A stretch of 33,394 nt of DNA from Terriglobia bacterium (lineage in GTDB: Bacteria > Acidobacteriota > Thermoanaerobaculia > Thermoanaerobaculales > Thermoanaerobaculaceae), in NCBI GenBank assembly GCA_020073245.1, contig JAIQFQ010000038.1:1-33394 (forward strand). The letters run 5' to 3'. Position 1 is the stretch's first letter. Each line of letters begins with the position of its first letter. Positions 32,804 to 33,394 of this stretch are shown here, one piece after another. A program made the position numbers and the translations under genes. The notes below the pieces were generated by a model. That model worked only from the letters and a program-made list of their open reading frames with translations. It had not been told where the DNA came from and made no database searches.

Positions 32804-33394
32804 ATGCGCGACGTAGCTATCGTGGGAGTGGGGCTTTCGAAGTGGGGCGAGGTCTGGGACGCGTCGCTCCGCACGCTGTGGACCCAAGCCGCTCTGGCGG
32901 CCCTCGACGACGCCGGCCTCGATCACGTGGACGGCATCACGGTGGGCTGCATGACGCCCGGGCTGTTCGTGGGGCAGGAGCACCTCGGCGCCCTGCTTGC
33001 GGACGAGCTTGGCATGGCGGGCGTTCCGGCCACCAGGGTCGAGTCTGCATGCGCATCGGGCGGCGTGGCGCTCAAGGCCGGTTTCGCCGAGGTGGCGGCC
33101 GGCCTGGCGGACGTCGTCCTGGTGACCGGCGTCGAGAAGATGACCGACGTCTCCGGCGACGAGTGCACCGCGGCGCTCGCGGCTGCGGCCGACGCCGAGG
33201 TCGAGGTGTTCTACGGCGCCACGTTCCCGGGCCTGTACGCGATGATGGCGCGCGCTCACATGGCGCGCTGGGGCACCACGCGGGAGCAGCTCGCGATGGT
33301 GGCGGTGAAGAACCACCGGCACGGCGCCCTCAACCCGCACGCCCAGTTCCGGCACGAGATCACGGTCAGGGACGTCCTCGAGTCGGCGAGGGTC
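32804..33394 (+). CDS. Thiolase (acetyl-CoA acetyltransferase, archaeal/SCP-x type), C-terminus beyond the window
   Basis: 197 codons are visible and the frame is open at the window end. The protein starts [20 protein letters not shown] and has [17 protein letters not shown] with the acyl-accepting nucleophile C83. TGVEKMTD follows, as in thiolases of the SCP-x/archaeal group. The C-terminal catalytic His and Cys motifs lie outside the window. GGGGGGAG before the ATG at 32804 is a strong ribosome-binding site. It sits 11 bases after the HMG-CoA synthase, so it probably supplies acetoacetyl-CoA to it. Confidence 0.92.
   Translation, partial: MRDVAIVGVGLSKWGEVWDASLRTLWTQAALAALDDAGLDHVDGITVGCMTPGLFVGQEHLGALLADELGMAGVPATRVESACASGGVALKAGFAEVAAGLADVVLVTGVEKMTDVSGDECTAALAAAADAEVEVFYGATFPGLYAMMARAHMARWGTTREQLAMVAVKNHRHGALNPHAQFRHEITVRDVLESARV

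Overview
The window is high-GC bacterial DNA with closely packed genes on both strands. Most start codons have a clear Shine-Dalgarno sequence. The gene content points to a Gram-negative bacterium with a respiratory periplasm: a 19-CxxCH cytochrome fused to a b-type membrane domain, a Tat-exported molybdenum aldehyde oxidoreductase, secreted proteases, a glyQ-glyS-ppdK cluster and an archaeal-type HMG-CoA synthase/thiolase pair. An Acidobacteriota or deltaproteobacterial-type lineage would fit, but this is inference and no rRNA or other phylogenetic marker is present. I see no tRNA, rRNA, CRISPR array, transposase or integrase.

Layout. 1-4325 (minus): a secreted M6 metalloprotease cut by the window edge, then a type I glutamine synthetase with two adjacent hairpins in its leader. 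4721-6453 (plus): a visibly lower-GC pair, a DEDDh exonuclease-BRCT protein and a small unknown protein. 6811-10874 (minus): the giant cytochrome, a DUF4019 pseudogene with two in-frame TAG codons, and an intact DUF4019 paralogue. 11032-14946 (plus): a three-gene PaoABC-like periplasmic aldehyde oxidoreductase. 15071-15162: a short dispersed repeat. 15196-17007 (minus): uvrC. 17444-20858 (plus): a cNMP-domain histidine kinase, a 92-aa unknown protein and a response regulator fused to glutaredoxin-like and thioredoxin-reductase-like domains. 21976-23604 (plus): an exported S41 peptidase. 24010-30084 (minus): glyQ-glyS-ppdK. 30237-31601 (plus): a GT-C-like membrane protein. 31743 to the end (plus): the HMG-CoA synthase and a thiolase cut by the edge.

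The most unusual structure lies between uvrC and ppdK. The 3' end of ppdK (a lysine-rich tail ending SRR-stop, followed by a GC hairpin) occurs three times: intact at 24010, as a truncated ppdK copy at 20922-21497, and as a tail-only remnant at 17148-17315 next to uvrC. A stub of the uvrC 5' end (23790-23871) lies beside the intact ppdK. The simplest reading is an ancestral ppdK-uvrC junction that was copied repeatedly, with the kinase/regulator module and the S41 gene now sitting between the copies.

The other strong points are the internal duplication in the multihaem cytochrome, and the regulator-oxidoreductase fusion that keeps its FAD and NAD(P) motifs but has lost the thioredoxin-reductase CxxC.
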